Notes: generated from the letters alone by a model not told the origin. A stretch of DNA of 64,000 bases from Levilactobacillus lanxiensis (GCF_016861655.1 NZ_BOLN01000003.1:1-64000), one strand, 5' to 3'; positions 24,604-32,706 are shown, counted from the first letter of the stretch. Made by a program: numbers and translations.

Positions 24604-25983
24604 ATGAAACGAAAGACAATTACAACCGTCGGCATCATTACAGCCACGCTATCAGTTGGTTTGGTTACCTTGAACGCTAGTGAAAATACGGGAGCAGCTT
24701 TAGCCAAGACTAAGGCTGTGAAAATCGTAAAGACTAAGAAACTGAGTGGAAAAGCTTACCGGGCCAAGAAGGGTTATCTCTATAAGAATAAGCAGTTGAC
24801 CAAGAAGTCCTGGTCGTTGAAGCATCACCGGAAGACCACATTCTATGCCAAAAAGCAGGTCACTGTGAAGAAGCCTAATGGAAAAAAGGCCATTTACTTC
24901 TACGTGGTCACGAAGAACCATCGGACTAAGGGATACGTTTGGCGAGGAAATCTGAAACGGTATGTGGTAAAGAAGTCCAAGAAAGCCACTACAACCAAGA
25001 AAGTCGTTGCCAAGCCAACGGTGACCAAGACTGAATTGCAGTCACTGATTAATCAGTCGCCGGATTTAGATCCAACTGGCAAGCTGTTGTCTTTGAGTAA
25101 GAAAGACTATCAGACATACGATGACCTTTTTGATACGAATTTTAATTTGACGAACTTTAGTGATACTGGCGTTTTTAAACACCATCAAGCCAAATTATAT
25201 GTAAAAGATTCCGCAATGAATGCAAGTGTTGCTGTTGCTATTAAGAAATGGAACGATGCACTTGGTAAAACGGTATTTACATTAGGGACACAGGGGAACC
25301 ATACGATGACGGTCAAGCTGGGTAACAACCAGGAAAACGACCAGGAAGATAATTGGATAGGACTGTATGATAGGAAAACGGTTCTTATCGATCAAACGGA
25401 CTTTAATGACGTTGATGTTGGCAACTCAAGCACGGCTGACCCAGACTTGAAACAACAATATGAGTCCCTGGGAGATCAAGTAAAGCAGAATAAGGATAAG
25501 TATGACGCGCAGAAGGCTAGCATTTCTGCAAGTTACCAATCGCAATTTAGTGAAATAAATCAGAAGGTTAGTCAGGCTACGGCGGCGGAAAGAACGGCTT
25601 TGACGGCTCAACGTAAGCAATTAGCGGTACAGAAACGGGCGGCATTGCGAACACTACAGGATGCTTATAGTCAAAAGGATACGGTTTTAAGAAGTCAAAG
25701 AAGTAAAGTCTTAAAGCAACTGATTAGTAAGCAGCATACCAACTTTATTGGTGCTGTAATCATGCATGAATTGGGTCATTCGTTAGGATTGGATCATACG
25801 CCCTATTTAGCAGATATGCTTTTTGCTAATGGTAACTTACAGGGTAAGTACACGTCGGCCAACGTTAAATATCCTTGGGAGGAATTCAAGGGTCCAGAGG
25901 TCAAACAGGGGATAGACACTGGAATCCTGTCGCAACGAGACATTGACCGGGCAAAGCTGACGGAACAGTTAGGATACTGGTAA
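24604..25983 (+). CDS. Secreted matrixin-type zinc metallopeptidase
   Basis: A 459-aa exported protein. Signal peptide about 1-35. A Lys/Tyr-rich SLAP-like domain (about 40-125: GYLYKNKQLT, then FYVVTKN...GYVWRGNLK) probably binds the wall. The peptidase core starts near 180 (HHQAKLYV, VAIKKWNDAL) and is interrupted by a coiled coil of about 85 residues (about 278-365, rich in Q/K/A). The zinc site HELGHSLGLDH (about 388-398) fits HExxHxxGxxH, with DML nearby as a possible Met-turn. The insertion between core strands and active-site helix is unusual. It is embedded among the RGxW genes and could process them or host wall proteins; that link is inferred. Confidence 0.85.
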   Translation: MKRKTITTVGIITATLSVGLVTLNASENTGAALAKTKAVKIVKTKKLSGKAYRAKKGYLYKNKQLTKKSWSLKHHRKTTFYAKKQVTVKKPNGKKAIYFYVVTKNHRTKGYVWRGNLKRYVVKKSKKATTTKKVVAKPTVTKTELQSLINQSPDLDPTGKLLSLSKKDYQTYDDLFDTNFNLTNFSDTGVFKHHQAKLYVKDSAMNASVAVAIKKWNDALGKTVFTLGTQGNHTMTVKLGNNQENDQEDNWIGLYDRKTVLIDQTDFNDVDVGNSSTADPDLKQQYESLGDQVKQNKDKYDAQKASISASYQSQFSEINQKVSQATAAERTALTAQRKQLAVQKRAALRTLQDAYSQKDTVLRSQRSKVLKQLISKQHTNFIGAVIMHELGHSLGLDHTPYLADMLFANGNLQGKYTSANVKYPWEEFKGPEVKQGIDTGILSQRDIDRAKLTEQLGYW

Positions 25984-26001
25984 GTGAAAGGAAGCACGAC
26001 A

Positions 26002-26364
26002 ATGAAAAAAATGAAATGGTTACTGACTGCGTTACTAATGTTAGGCGTCGCAGTGTTACTAATTAATGCAACCCCAACCACGGCCAATGCGGCTACAGTT
26101 AACGGGATGCCTAAAGCGTTGCGGCACGTCTGGATTCGGGGTCGGTATAAAACCAAGATTACGAAATATCATATTTACTGGGCACCTAAGGGCACGCGTT
26201 ACGTTAGTCAGATTTCGTTTAAAAAGGTTCTCAAGAGCGGCAATAAGTATACCGTTAAGCGGTTGGATTTATTCGAGCAGACCCCGTACTGGATTAAAGG
26301 GCACAAGATGTATCACGGCCTACCAGGAGATAGTAATGATCCGGTGACTGTTTGGCATCGGTAA
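26002..26364 (+). CDS. Secreted RGxW-related protein 7 (degenerate motif)
   Basis: A 120-aa exported protein. ATG 26002 follows AAAGGAAG; an in-frame GTG directly after the previous stop is less likely. Signal peptide about residues 1-30 (ANA), then VNGMPKALRHVW, i.e. the cluster motif with H in place of G. The short mature domain (about 90 aa) includes TKITKYHIYWAPKGT, resembling TRVTKYHVYVSDGPKG in protein 6. It starts 18 bp after the metallopeptidase. Confidence 0.75.
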   Translation: MKKMKWLLTALLMLGVAVLLINATPTTANAATVNGMPKALRHVWIRGRYKTKITKYHIYWAPKGTRYVSQISFKKVLKSGNKYTVKRLDLFEQTPYWIKGHKMYHGLPGDSNDPVTVWHR

Positions 26365-26425
26365 TTTCTGAGGGATGGTTGTGAAATACTTAAGCTTTTT
26401 TCTTCAAAATAATGAGGTGGAAATT

Positions 26426-27004
26426 GTGAAACAAATGGTTAAAAAACTATTGCTGACCAGTCTCGCTGTCATGGCAGGATGCTTCTTGATCGTGACGACG
26501 GCCTCGGCCAACACGCATACGTACAAGGATAAAACGACGCGTGCCACGGTGACAGTTACCAAGAAGAAAGGCAAGGTCACCGCAATTGTTTATCAGTTGA
26601 AAGACACTAGCAAATTCAGCAAGCGTTATCGGAAGCGGACAAAATTTTATACCAAGATGACGATTAAGAAAGGGTCACAGCCCTATTTGATTCGGAAAAA
26701 TCATAAAGGAACGGTGACTTTCAATCGTAAGATGTCCAAATGGGACTCAAAGTACCCAACGGAACAGACTAATCCAGTGCGTGGGATGACGTCCGATGGA
26801 ACCACAGCCATTTTTATGAATGTGAGTTATTTTGGCAAGCTGAAGGCCAAAAAATATCACAACGTTGCGGCGCATTTTAGTTGGTGGTGGAATACGCTTC
26901 CCGGCTACCTCCCTAAGGATAATCCGGATGGAGATGCAATCGTCTTGAACAATGGCAAAGTGTTGTTTGAAGACTACAAGCTGAGTAAAAAATTACCAGA
27001 CTAA
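26426..27004 (+). CDS. Last secreted protein of the cluster
   Basis: A 192-aa exported protein. GTG 26426 is chosen because GAGGTGG lies 5 nt upstream; a longer frame from 26375 puts extra hydrophobic residues before the signal peptide. Signal peptide about residues 1-29 (ASA). No RGxW motif. The mature part is basic and Thr-rich with aromatic stretches (HFSWWWNTLPGYLP) and ends acidic. A terminator follows within 40 bp, closing the operon. Confidence 0.75.
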   Translation: MKQMVKKLLLTSLAVMAGCFLIVTTASANTHTYKDKTTRATVTVTKKKGKVTAIVYQLKDTSKFSKRYRKRTKFYTKMTIKKGSQPYLIRKNHKGTVTFNRKMSKWDSKYPTEQTNPVRGMTSDGTTAIFMNVSYFGKLKAKKYHNVAAHFSWWWNTLPGYLPKDNPDGDAIVLNNGKVLFEDYKLSKKLPD

Positions 27005-27016
27005 AAATATAGGTGA

Positions 27017-27042
27017 AGGGGGTTCAATGGACCCTCTTTTTC
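27017..27042 (+). terminator. Terminator closing the secreted-protein cluster
   Basis: GGGGGT pairs with ACCCTC (one G-T pair) and is followed by TTTTTC. It is short but well placed, 13 bp after the last stop. Confidence 0.7.
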
Positions 27043-27075
27043 TTTGCCAACAGTCACTTAACAAGGAGGATTTCT

Positions 27076-28818
27076 ATGTCAGAGTCACCAGCCCAACATC
27101 CGGGACGAACCTGGTTGTGGCAACACGCGTTTCTTTTAATTGTGATTGCGCTGTCTTTTTTAGCGGCGCTACCGCAGCTTACCAGTCACTCGGTTATTCT
27201 CGGTGTCGATGGGCTCTTTCACTTTAACCGGTTCTACGACGTTGCCACGCAGCTAAAACAGCTGAATTTCCATTACTTTGTCGCGCCCTATGAGTATCAG
27301 GGGATGGGTCGGATGGTCAATGCCATCTATGGGCCGTTTGCCGCGGGATTCAATGGCGCCTTACTTCTGCTGGCAGGTAACTACGTGAAATACCAAGTCC
27401 TGTCTCGCGTCGTCCTCAGCGCAGTCGCCGCCGAATGCATGTACGTGGCGCTCCGCCGGTGTCGGGTCACTAACCTGACAGCACAGGCGATTGCCATTCT
27501 TTATCCGTTTACTTATCAAATTATTATGTGGAACATCCGTCAGTCCTTCATGAGCTGGGGCGCGGCGTTGATGCCTTTAGGCGTGATCGTTGGGGTACGG
27601 ATGATTGAAAATCGCGAGCACCCGGTCAACGTTTGGCAGATGGCAATTGTGATGGCGCTGTTAACACAGACCCATTTGATTTCAGCCGCGCAAATTGCAC
27701 TGATGCTGTTCGTTTACGCGATTATTGCCCTGTTTCGTCTACCAAATCGGCGTGATTTTCTCTTGAAAATTGGGCAGGCCATCCTGCTGTACCTGGTTCT
27801 ATGTGCCAACGTGATTGCCGGCATGGTAGAAGTCTTTATGGGCAACCGAATCTTGGGCGTCGGTCAGGTCAAAGACCCCAGCAGAAAGGCGTTTAACGTC
27901 CTGGTCCTGCATCGCTCACGCTATCTGATTCTGGTGGTGCTGGTCGCCAGTGTGATCATTCTCTTGATTGGTTGGCGCAAATTAAGCTTCTCGACCAAGG
28001 TGACGGCGAGTCTCGGTGCTGGCTTCTATGTAATCTCGTCGGTGCTCTTGCCCTGGAATGCCATTTTTCATTTACTGCCAGCCATCAGTTTTATCCAGTT
28101 TCCCTCGCGGTTTATGGCGGTGGGGACGGTGCTATTGCTGGTCGCTGATGGTCAATTGCTATCAACGACAATCCTGGGTCGTGGGTGGAATGGCCTGCTG
28201 CGACTAGGGATTGCCGGGTTAGGTGTTCTCCTAATTGCCGTCAATGGCTACTCAACCCTGCGGCATACGCAACAACTTTTTGCGGTTCCACGTGCCATTT
28301 ATCCAGCACGGACGTACTCCGCTAAGGAACTGGAAAACCTGCGGACAGCCTTTAACAGCTCTAATCTCGCTAAGCCATTAACGCTCGCGACTAAATCAAC
28401 ACCGGACTATTTGCCCCTTCAGCCGAACTACAAACCGACTGATAATGTTTTCGCGGCGTATGAGGAACTAGATCACGTGCTTTACCACCGTAATGGTCCG
28501 CACCTGTACCAAACGATTGGGCGGCAGACCACAACGCTTCGGTGGACGGGCACGAAAGCCCAGTCATTGACGTTACCAGTCGCCATGTACCGCAACACGC
28601 AAGCGACGCTAAACAGGCACGCTTTTCAGTACCGCAACAATCCCAAGCAGACGTTACGTTTGGCAACGGTTCAGAGTCGTGCTGGTCAGAATACGTTTAC
28701 CTTTCATTATCAGCCGCGCTTGCTTTCCCGGTTGCTGTTGTGGGTTGCGACACTTGGCTGGATAGGGACTTTGGTTTGGTGGTGGCGGTCACGATTGACC
28801 AACAGCAAAAAGTTCTGA
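27076..28818 (+). CDS. Polytopic membrane protein (YfhO/PTPS-related type)
   Basis: A 580-aa membrane protein with about 11-12 hydrophobic segments. The early DGLFHFNRFYDVA is typical of the YfhO/6-pyruvoyl-tetrahydropterin-synthase-related membrane family, some of which act in glycosylation of wall polymers. Residues about 405-545 form an extracytoplasmic domain, then a last TM helix and a basic end. ATG 27076 with CAAGGAGG. It follows the secreted cluster terminator, so it is probably a separate unit. Exact role unknown. Confidence 0.65.
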   Translation: MSESPAQHPGRTWLWQHAFLLIVIALSFLAALPQLTSHSVILGVDGLFHFNRFYDVATQLKQLNFHYFVAPYEYQGMGRMVNAIYGPFAAGFNGALLLLAGNYVKYQVLSRVVLSAVAAECMYVALRRCRVTNLTAQAIAILYPFTYQIIMWNIRQSFMSWGAALMPLGVIVGVRMIENREHPVNVWQMAIVMALLTQTHLISAAQIALMLFVYAIIALFRLPNRRDFLLKIGQAILLYLVLCANVIAGMVEVFMGNRILGVGQVKDPSRKAFNVLVLHRSRYLILVVLVASVIILLIGWRKLSFSTKVTASLGAGFYVISSVLLPWNAIFHLLPAISFIQFPSRFMAVGTVLLLVADGQLLSTTILGRGWNGLLRLGIAGLGVLLIAVNGYSTLRHTQQLFAVPRAIYPARTYSAKELENLRTAFNSSNLAKPLTLATKSTPDYLPLQPNYKPTDNVFAAYEELDHVLYHRNGPHLYQTIGRQTTTLRWTGTKAQSLTLPVAMYRNTQATLNRHAFQYRNNPKQTLRLATVQSRAGQNTFTFHYQPRLLSRLLLWVATLGWIGTLVWWWRSRLTNSKKF

Positions 28819-28863
28819 CCTTTTAACCAATCTTTTGACCTTTAATCAAATTAATTGACCTTT
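28815..28863 (+). repeat. Three TGACCTTT repeats at 20-bp spacing
   Basis: TGACCTTT occurs at 28816, 28836 and 28856, each exactly 20 bp apart, in the hsp20 promoter region; the last overlaps the -35 TTGACC. The reverse strand AAAGGTCA resembles half of the CtsR heptad, but the spacing does not match the known CtsR tandem site. The first copy overlaps the end of the preceding gene. Confidence 0.6.
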
Positions 28864-28883
28864 CTGCTGATGAGAACTATTAT
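28855..28883 (+). promoter_or_regulatory. hsp20 promoter P1
   Basis: TTGACC at 28855-28860, 17-bp spacer, TATTAT at 28878-28883. The CIRCE lies about 45 bp downstream, in the transcribed leader. Confidence 0.65.
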
Positions 28884-28927
28884 ATTTTCAATATAAAAGC
28901 CGGTATTAAAGCGATAAGACGAATAAA

Positions 28928-28954
28928 TTAGCACTCTATCATCGTGAGTGCTAA
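28928..28954. promoter_or_regulatory. CIRCE element (HrcA operator)
   Basis: TTAGCACTC-N9-GAGTGCTAA, a perfect match to the canonical CIRCE inverted repeat. HrcA represses heat-shock genes through this site. It lies directly upstream of promoter P2 and about 75 bp before hsp20. Confidence 0.95.
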
Positions 28955-28958
28955 TTAC

Positions 28959-28987
28959 TTGCAATCCTGACTAATCCTGACTATTAT
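28959..28987 (+). promoter_or_regulatory. hsp20 promoter P2
   Basis: TTGCAA at 28959-28964, 17-bp spacer, TATTAT at 28982-28987, adjoining the CIRCE. RNA polymerase and HrcA would compete here. Confidence 0.7.
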
Positions 28988-29027
28988 AGATAATGTAATC
29001 AAGCAAAGCAGAAAGGGGTTATTGATT

Positions 29028-29453
29028 ATGACTAATGATGTTATGAACCGGAACTTTGATTTCTTTGATCCAATGAATTTCTTTAACGAAGTGGGGAACC
29101 TGGGACGCGACATGTTTAGCGGCGATGGCTCTATGAAGACGGATGTTGTGGAACACGATAAGGACTACGTGGTTACGGCCGAAATGCCTGGCTTCAAGAA
29201 GGAAGACATTCACGTCGATTACCGCGACGATACCCTGAGAATTTCTGGGAAGTCCGAGGTCAACCAGTCAGCTAAGGATGACGATGGCCGGATTCTCCGT
29301 CAAGAACGTAGCAGTCAAAACGTTGCGCGTTCCTTCTACCTGCCAAGCATTGACTTGGATAACGTTCAAGCCAAGTACGTTGAAGGCGTTCTGACCTTGA
29401 CGTTGCCAAAGCAAACCAAGGTTGAAGACAATCATAAGATCAGCATCGACTAA
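29028..29453 (+). CDS. Small heat-shock protein Hsp20
   Basis: A 141-aa alpha-crystallin chaperone. The N-terminal region (NRNFDFFDPMNFFNEVG) is followed by the crystallin domain (about residues 38-132: VVTAEMPGFKKEDIHVDY, GRILRQERSSQNVARSFYLP) and the hallmark YVEGVLTLTLPK. The final KISID replaces a strong IxI tail motif. It binds unfolding proteins without ATP. ATG 29028 with GAAAGGGG. Regulation by HrcA is shown by the perfect CIRCE. Confidence 0.95.
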   Translation: MTNDVMNRNFDFFDPMNFFNEVGNLGRDMFSGDGSMKTDVVEHDKDYVVTAEMPGFKKEDIHVDYRDDTLRISGKSEVNQSAKDDDGRILRQERSSQNVARSFYLPSIDLDNVQAKYVEGVLTLTLPKQTKVEDNHKISID

Positions 29454-29470
29454 TTTAATCGACATTAATG

Positions 29471-29511
29471 AAGCCCACTGGCCACGATTGACGTGGTTGG
29501 TGGGCTTTTTG
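29471..29511 (+). terminator. hsp20 terminator
   Basis: AGCCCAC/GTGGGCT closes a longer stem (GGCCACG/CGTGGTT inside) and is followed by T5. Confidence 0.88.
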
Positions 29512-29662
29512 CTGGGTAGCCAATTTCTATGAGAAAAAGCCAACTTATCACACGAAAAATTTAGCCTCCTGTTAGGGAATTACCACGGGAATGTATTGTC
29601 TCTCATCTAAAATAAATAAAGCGCCTACAATTGGGCAGTCTATAATAATTGGGGAGACAATA

Positions 29663-31156
29663 ATGGCTGATAATAATAACACTAAAATCACCTTAATGGC
29701 CTTAGTCATGATGATCTTTACGACCGTCTTCGGCTTTGCCAACAGTACGGTGGCCTATTTCTTAATGGGTTACTCGTCGATTCTATTTTACTTAGCAGCG
29801 GCAATCCTATTCTTTATTCCATTTGCCTTAATGATGGCGGAATATGGGGCCGCCATCAAATCCGACGAAGGGAGTGGGATGTACCAGTGGTTGGACCGCA
29901 GTGTGAACTCAGAGTTCGCCTTCATCGGGACCTTCATGTGGTTCGCGTCCTACATCATCTGGTTGGTTTCCACCTCTGCGAAGGTTTGGATTCCCTTTAC
30001 CACGACCTTCTTCGGGCGTGATCAAACGCAAAACTTCGCCTTCGCCGGCTTAAATGCCACGCAGGTCATCGGGATTCTATCCTGCCTGTGGATGGTGCTG
30101 GTGACCTGGGTCTCCATCAAAGGGGTCAAGGGAATCGTGCGGATCACCAGCCTCGGTGGCTTAGCCGTCATGAGCTTAAACGCCATCTTGCTGGTCGTTT
30201 CCGGTGTCGTCTTGGCGTTGCAGCACGGTCAGTTTGCACAACCACTGAGCACCTTCTTACATTCACCACATCCCAGCTACCAACAGCCAATGGGCATCAT
30301 GAGTTTCGCCGTATTTGCCATCTTCGCTTATGGGGGACTGGAAGTCTTGGGGGGCATGGTTGATAAAACCAAGAACCCAGAAAAGACGTTCCCGAAGGCC
30401 ATTGTCATCTCGGCCGTCGTAATCACGTTGGGCTATGCGATTGGGATTCTTTGCTGGGGAATTAGCACGAACTGGCAAAAGGTGCTGTCCGACCCAACCA
30501 CGAACATGGGAAACATTAGTTACGTTATGATGCGGAATCTGGGGGATACCTTGGGTGAAGCCATGGGCCTGAGCGCTGCCACGAGTACCACGATTGGTCT
30601 GTGGTTCGCCCGTTACACTGGTTTGGGCATGTTCTTAGCCTACTCTGGGGCCTTCTTCACGTTGACCTATTCACCGCTGAAGACGCTGATCATGGGGACG
30701 CCAAAGTCCATGTGGCCGAAGAAGTTTACCAAATTGAACGATAACGACATGCCAAGCTACGCCATGATGTTGCAATGTGCCGTCGTTATCGTCATCATTC
30801 TGGTGGCCTCCTTTGCCTCGAGCGATGCCTCAGCCTTCTACAATATTTTGACGCTGATGGCGAACGTTTCCATGACGTTGCCATACCTGTTCCTGGTCTA
30901 CGCCTTTCCAAAATTCAAGCACAACCGCGACATCGTCAAGCCATTTGAAGTCTACAAATCACCGGCCTGGACGACCGTCATCAGTTGGGTCGTCTTCCTC
31001 GTGGTCTTGGGGGCCAACGTCTTCACGCTGCTCCAACCAATCTTGGAAAATGGCGACGTTCAAAGTACGATTTGGATGCTGGTTGGGCCAATCCTGTTCG
31101 GCCTAATGGGTGTCATCTGGTACCAAGTCCGTAAACACAAACAAGCGGAGAACTAA
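29663..31156 (+). CDS. APC-family amino acid permease, YjeM-like
   Basis: A 497-aa protein with about 12 TM segments. TTVFGFANSTVAYFLMGYSS in TM1 and AEYGAAIKSDEGSGMYQWLDR match the YjeM branch of the glutamate/GABA antiporter group. It probably exchanges or imports an amino acid; the substrate is unknown. ATG 29663 follows GGGGAG, with TATAAT (29640-29645) 18 bp upstream. No decarboxylase gene is adjacent, so an acid-resistance antiporter role is not supported. A structured repeat (copy B) starts directly after its stop. Confidence 0.85.
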   Translation: MADNNNTKITLMALVMMIFTTVFGFANSTVAYFLMGYSSILFYLAAAILFFIPFALMMAEYGAAIKSDEGSGMYQWLDRSVNSEFAFIGTFMWFASYIIWLVSTSAKVWIPFTTTFFGRDQTQNFAFAGLNATQVIGILSCLWMVLVTWVSIKGVKGIVRITSLGGLAVMSLNAILLVVSGVVLALQHGQFAQPLSTFLHSPHPSYQQPMGIMSFAVFAIFAYGGLEVLGGMVDKTKNPEKTFPKAIVISAVVITLGYAIGILCWGISTNWQKVLSDPTTNMGNISYVMMRNLGDTLGEAMGLSAATSTTIGLWFARYTGLGMFLAYSGAFFTLTYSPLKTLIMGTPKSMWPKKFTKLNDNDMPSYAMMLQCAVVIVIILVASFASSDASAFYNILTLMANVSMTLPYLFLVYAFPKFKHNRDIVKPFEVYKSPAWTTVISWVVFLVVLGANVFTLLQPILENGDVQSTIWMLVGPILFGLMGVIWYQVRKHKQAEN

Positions 31157-31159
31157 GTT

Positions 31160-31376
31160 AGTTTGTGCTGGTCGCCACTGGCCGCCAGGAACTCCGTCTG
31201 CTGTGGGGACCGCCTCCAGCCAAGGAGCGGTCTTCCGGCTCGCTTTGAAGCCGCGAAAGGCACGCGTCTCCAAAGTCGTCCCATGCTGTAGGTCGGCCAA
31301 AAACGCCAACCAACACCATCGACACAGCTGACTCCGTTCCTGGCTGCCTGCAGCTGATAAGGTGTGCTAAAGGCAC
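31160..31376 (+). repeat. Dispersed structured repeat, copy B
   Basis: Orientation as copies D to G. The core CTGTGGGGACCGCC...CCAAGGAGCGGTCTTCCGG and the CTTTGAAGCC...GTCTCCAAAG block align with them. The closing stem here is GGCCGCCAGGAA with TTCCTGGCTGCC, a different sequence from the GGTGAAAAT arms elsewhere but in the equivalent place. It begins 4 bp after the permease stop on the same strand. Confidence 0.65.
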
Positions 31377-31447
31377 CGCTAGTTTATCTTTACGGACTCG
31401 TTATGCTAAGGTTTGTGGCACGGGTTAAAACTTAAAAGTGTAAAAGA

Positions 31448-31494
31448 AAATGCAATCAACGTCCTCATCAATTGAGAACGCTGATTGCATTTTT
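31448..31494. terminator. Bidirectional terminator between repeats B and C
   Basis: AAATGCAATCA pairs with TGATTGCATTT around an inner TCTCAAT/ATTGA pairing, with T-runs on both strands. It separates the convergent permease and aldo/keto reductase genes, each followed by a repeat element. Confidence 0.85.
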
Positions 31495-31532
31495 AGCATA
31501 CATGATTAAGTCGCCACCGAAGCGCTACTAGG

Positions 31533-31820
31533 TTTAAACGCGTGTGAGCCGCAGGGTTGGTGAAAATGGATCGGTTGTGGGAGTGACCAGAGGCGAGCCA
31601 AGGCGACCAGCTGTGTCGATGGTCTTAACTGAGCGATTTTCTCAGTTTAGAGCATGGGACAACCTTTGAGACCGCACCTCAGGCTCAAAGTTGAGGTGGA
31701 AGCCCGCTTCTCAGGCTGGAACCGGCCCCACAGCAGGGCTCCTTGAGCTCACCGCCGGGAACGGACGCAACACGGCCCAGTTTTCACCAGCCCGGAGGCG
31801 CAGCACCCACGCAGTTTAAC
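31533..31820 (-). repeat. Dispersed structured repeat, copy C (long form)
   Basis: The largest copy, about 288 bp, inverted relative to copy B. Ends GTTTAAACGCGTG (31533-31545) and CACGCAGTTTAAC (31807-31819) are imperfect inverted repeats. The arms GGGTTGGTGAAAAT and TTTTCACCAGCCC can pair. Inner parts include an ACTGAG/CTCAGT hairpin and a CTTTGAG...CTCAAAG stem. On the - strand it starts 1-2 bp after the stop of the aldo/keto reductase. Confidence 0.7.
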
Positions 31821-31821
31821 C

Positions 31822-32673
31822 CTAGTACTGCTTGCCGGTTTCGTAGACGATTTCGGGTTCGTTCCCCGTCCGCTCATTCTTATTCAGAATGTCGATCATG
31901 GTCATTTCGTCAATGTCTAAGTCGAAATCAAAGATATCGGCGTTTTCCTTGATGCGGTCGGGATGGGTGGACTTGGGAATCGTCACCAATTCGTGTTGGA
32001 GTTCCCACCGCAAAACGATTTGGGCGACGGACTTGTTGTGGTGCTTGGCCATCTTGGTCAGCATTGGGTTGTCTAAAACCACGCGCCGGCCTAATGGGCT
32101 CCAGGCTTCCGTGACGATTTTCTTTTCTTGGTCGTAGTCGAACAGTGCCTGTTGGTTTAAGTAAGGGTGGTATTCCACCTGATTAACGACGGGCATTTCC
32201 TTGGCCTGGGTGGCGAGCAACTCCAGGTGGGCAATGGTGTAGTTGGAGACCCCGATGGATTTGACCTTGCCGTCAGCCTTCAGTTGTTCCATGGCCTTCC
32301 AGGTGTCAAAGAAGTGTTCACGAACGGGCCAGTGAACCAGTAAGAGGTCCAAGTAATCAGTCTGTAAACGTTTGAGTGAGCCTTCCACGGCCTTCATCGT
32401 CCGGTCGTAACCCTGAACGACTTCGGCGACCTTGCTGGTCAGGAAAAAGCCTTCACGGGGCAAGCCAAGTTGGTGCAGGGTGGGGCCGAGGATGTCCTCG
32501 TTGCGGTAGAGCATTGCCGTGTCAAACATGCGGTAACCGGCGTTCCAGGCCGCGTCAATCGACTGGTTCATGGTTTCTTGATCGCCGATTTTGTAGGTCC
32601 CAAACCCCATGACCGGCATGCGGTTGCCATCGGCCAGTTTGAGTGTATCCGTAATCTTGGTGGGTGGTGTCAT
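31822..32673 (-). CDS. Aldo/keto reductase
   Basis: A 283-aa (beta/alpha)8 NAD(P)H-dependent oxidoreductase. The family signature GFGTYKIGDQE is near residue 22. The catalytic tetrad can be read as D49 (FDTAMLYRNED, with Y54), K (LTSKVAE, near 80) and H (LLVHWP, near 112). IPKSTHPDRIKEN near 235 is the cofactor phosphate loop. It reduces aldehydes or ketones such as methylglyoxal or 2,5-diketogluconate; the substrate is not specified. ATG with AAGGAGG; a short hairpin covers the region just before that site. Confidence 0.92.
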   Translation of the reverse strand: MTPPTKITDTLKLADGNRMPVMGFGTYKIGDQETMNQSIDAAWNAGYRMFDTAMLYRNEDILGPTLHQLGLPREGFFLTSKVAEVVQGYDRTMKAVEGSLKRLQTDYLDLLLVHWPVREHFFDTWKAMEQLKADGKVKSIGVSNYTIAHLELLATQAKEMPVVNQVEYHPYLNQQALFDYDQEKKIVTEAWSPLGRRVVLDNPMLTKMAKHHNKSVAQIVLRWELQHELVTIPKSTHPDRIKENADIFDFDLDIDEMTMIDILNKNERTGNEPEIVYETGKQY

Positions 32674-32688
32674 AAAATAGTTCCTCCT

Positions 32689-32706
32689 TGACGGCAGATA
32701 CCGTCA
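32689..32706. promoter_or_regulatory. Inverted repeat before the aldo/keto reductase
   Basis: TGACGG-N6-CCGTCA directly abuts the ribosome site of the reductase gene. It may be an operator or a 5' leader hairpin. Confidence 0.45.

Noticed and set aside
16633-27004. Type VII (ESX) secretion locus, because EccA-like AAA+ modules are present.
   Set aside because: No EssC-like FtsK/SpoIIIE ATPase, WXG100 or LXG proteins; the small proteins have ordinary Sec signal peptides.
28815-28863. CtsR operator.
   Set aside because: The known CtsR site is a tandem heptad with 3-nt spacing; here the units are 20 bp apart.
31103-31376. Overlapping frames on both strands in repeat B, and similar frames in D, E, F and G.
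   Set aside because: Open frames arise from GC-rich palindromic repeats; the translated sequences are not conserved between copies although the stems are.
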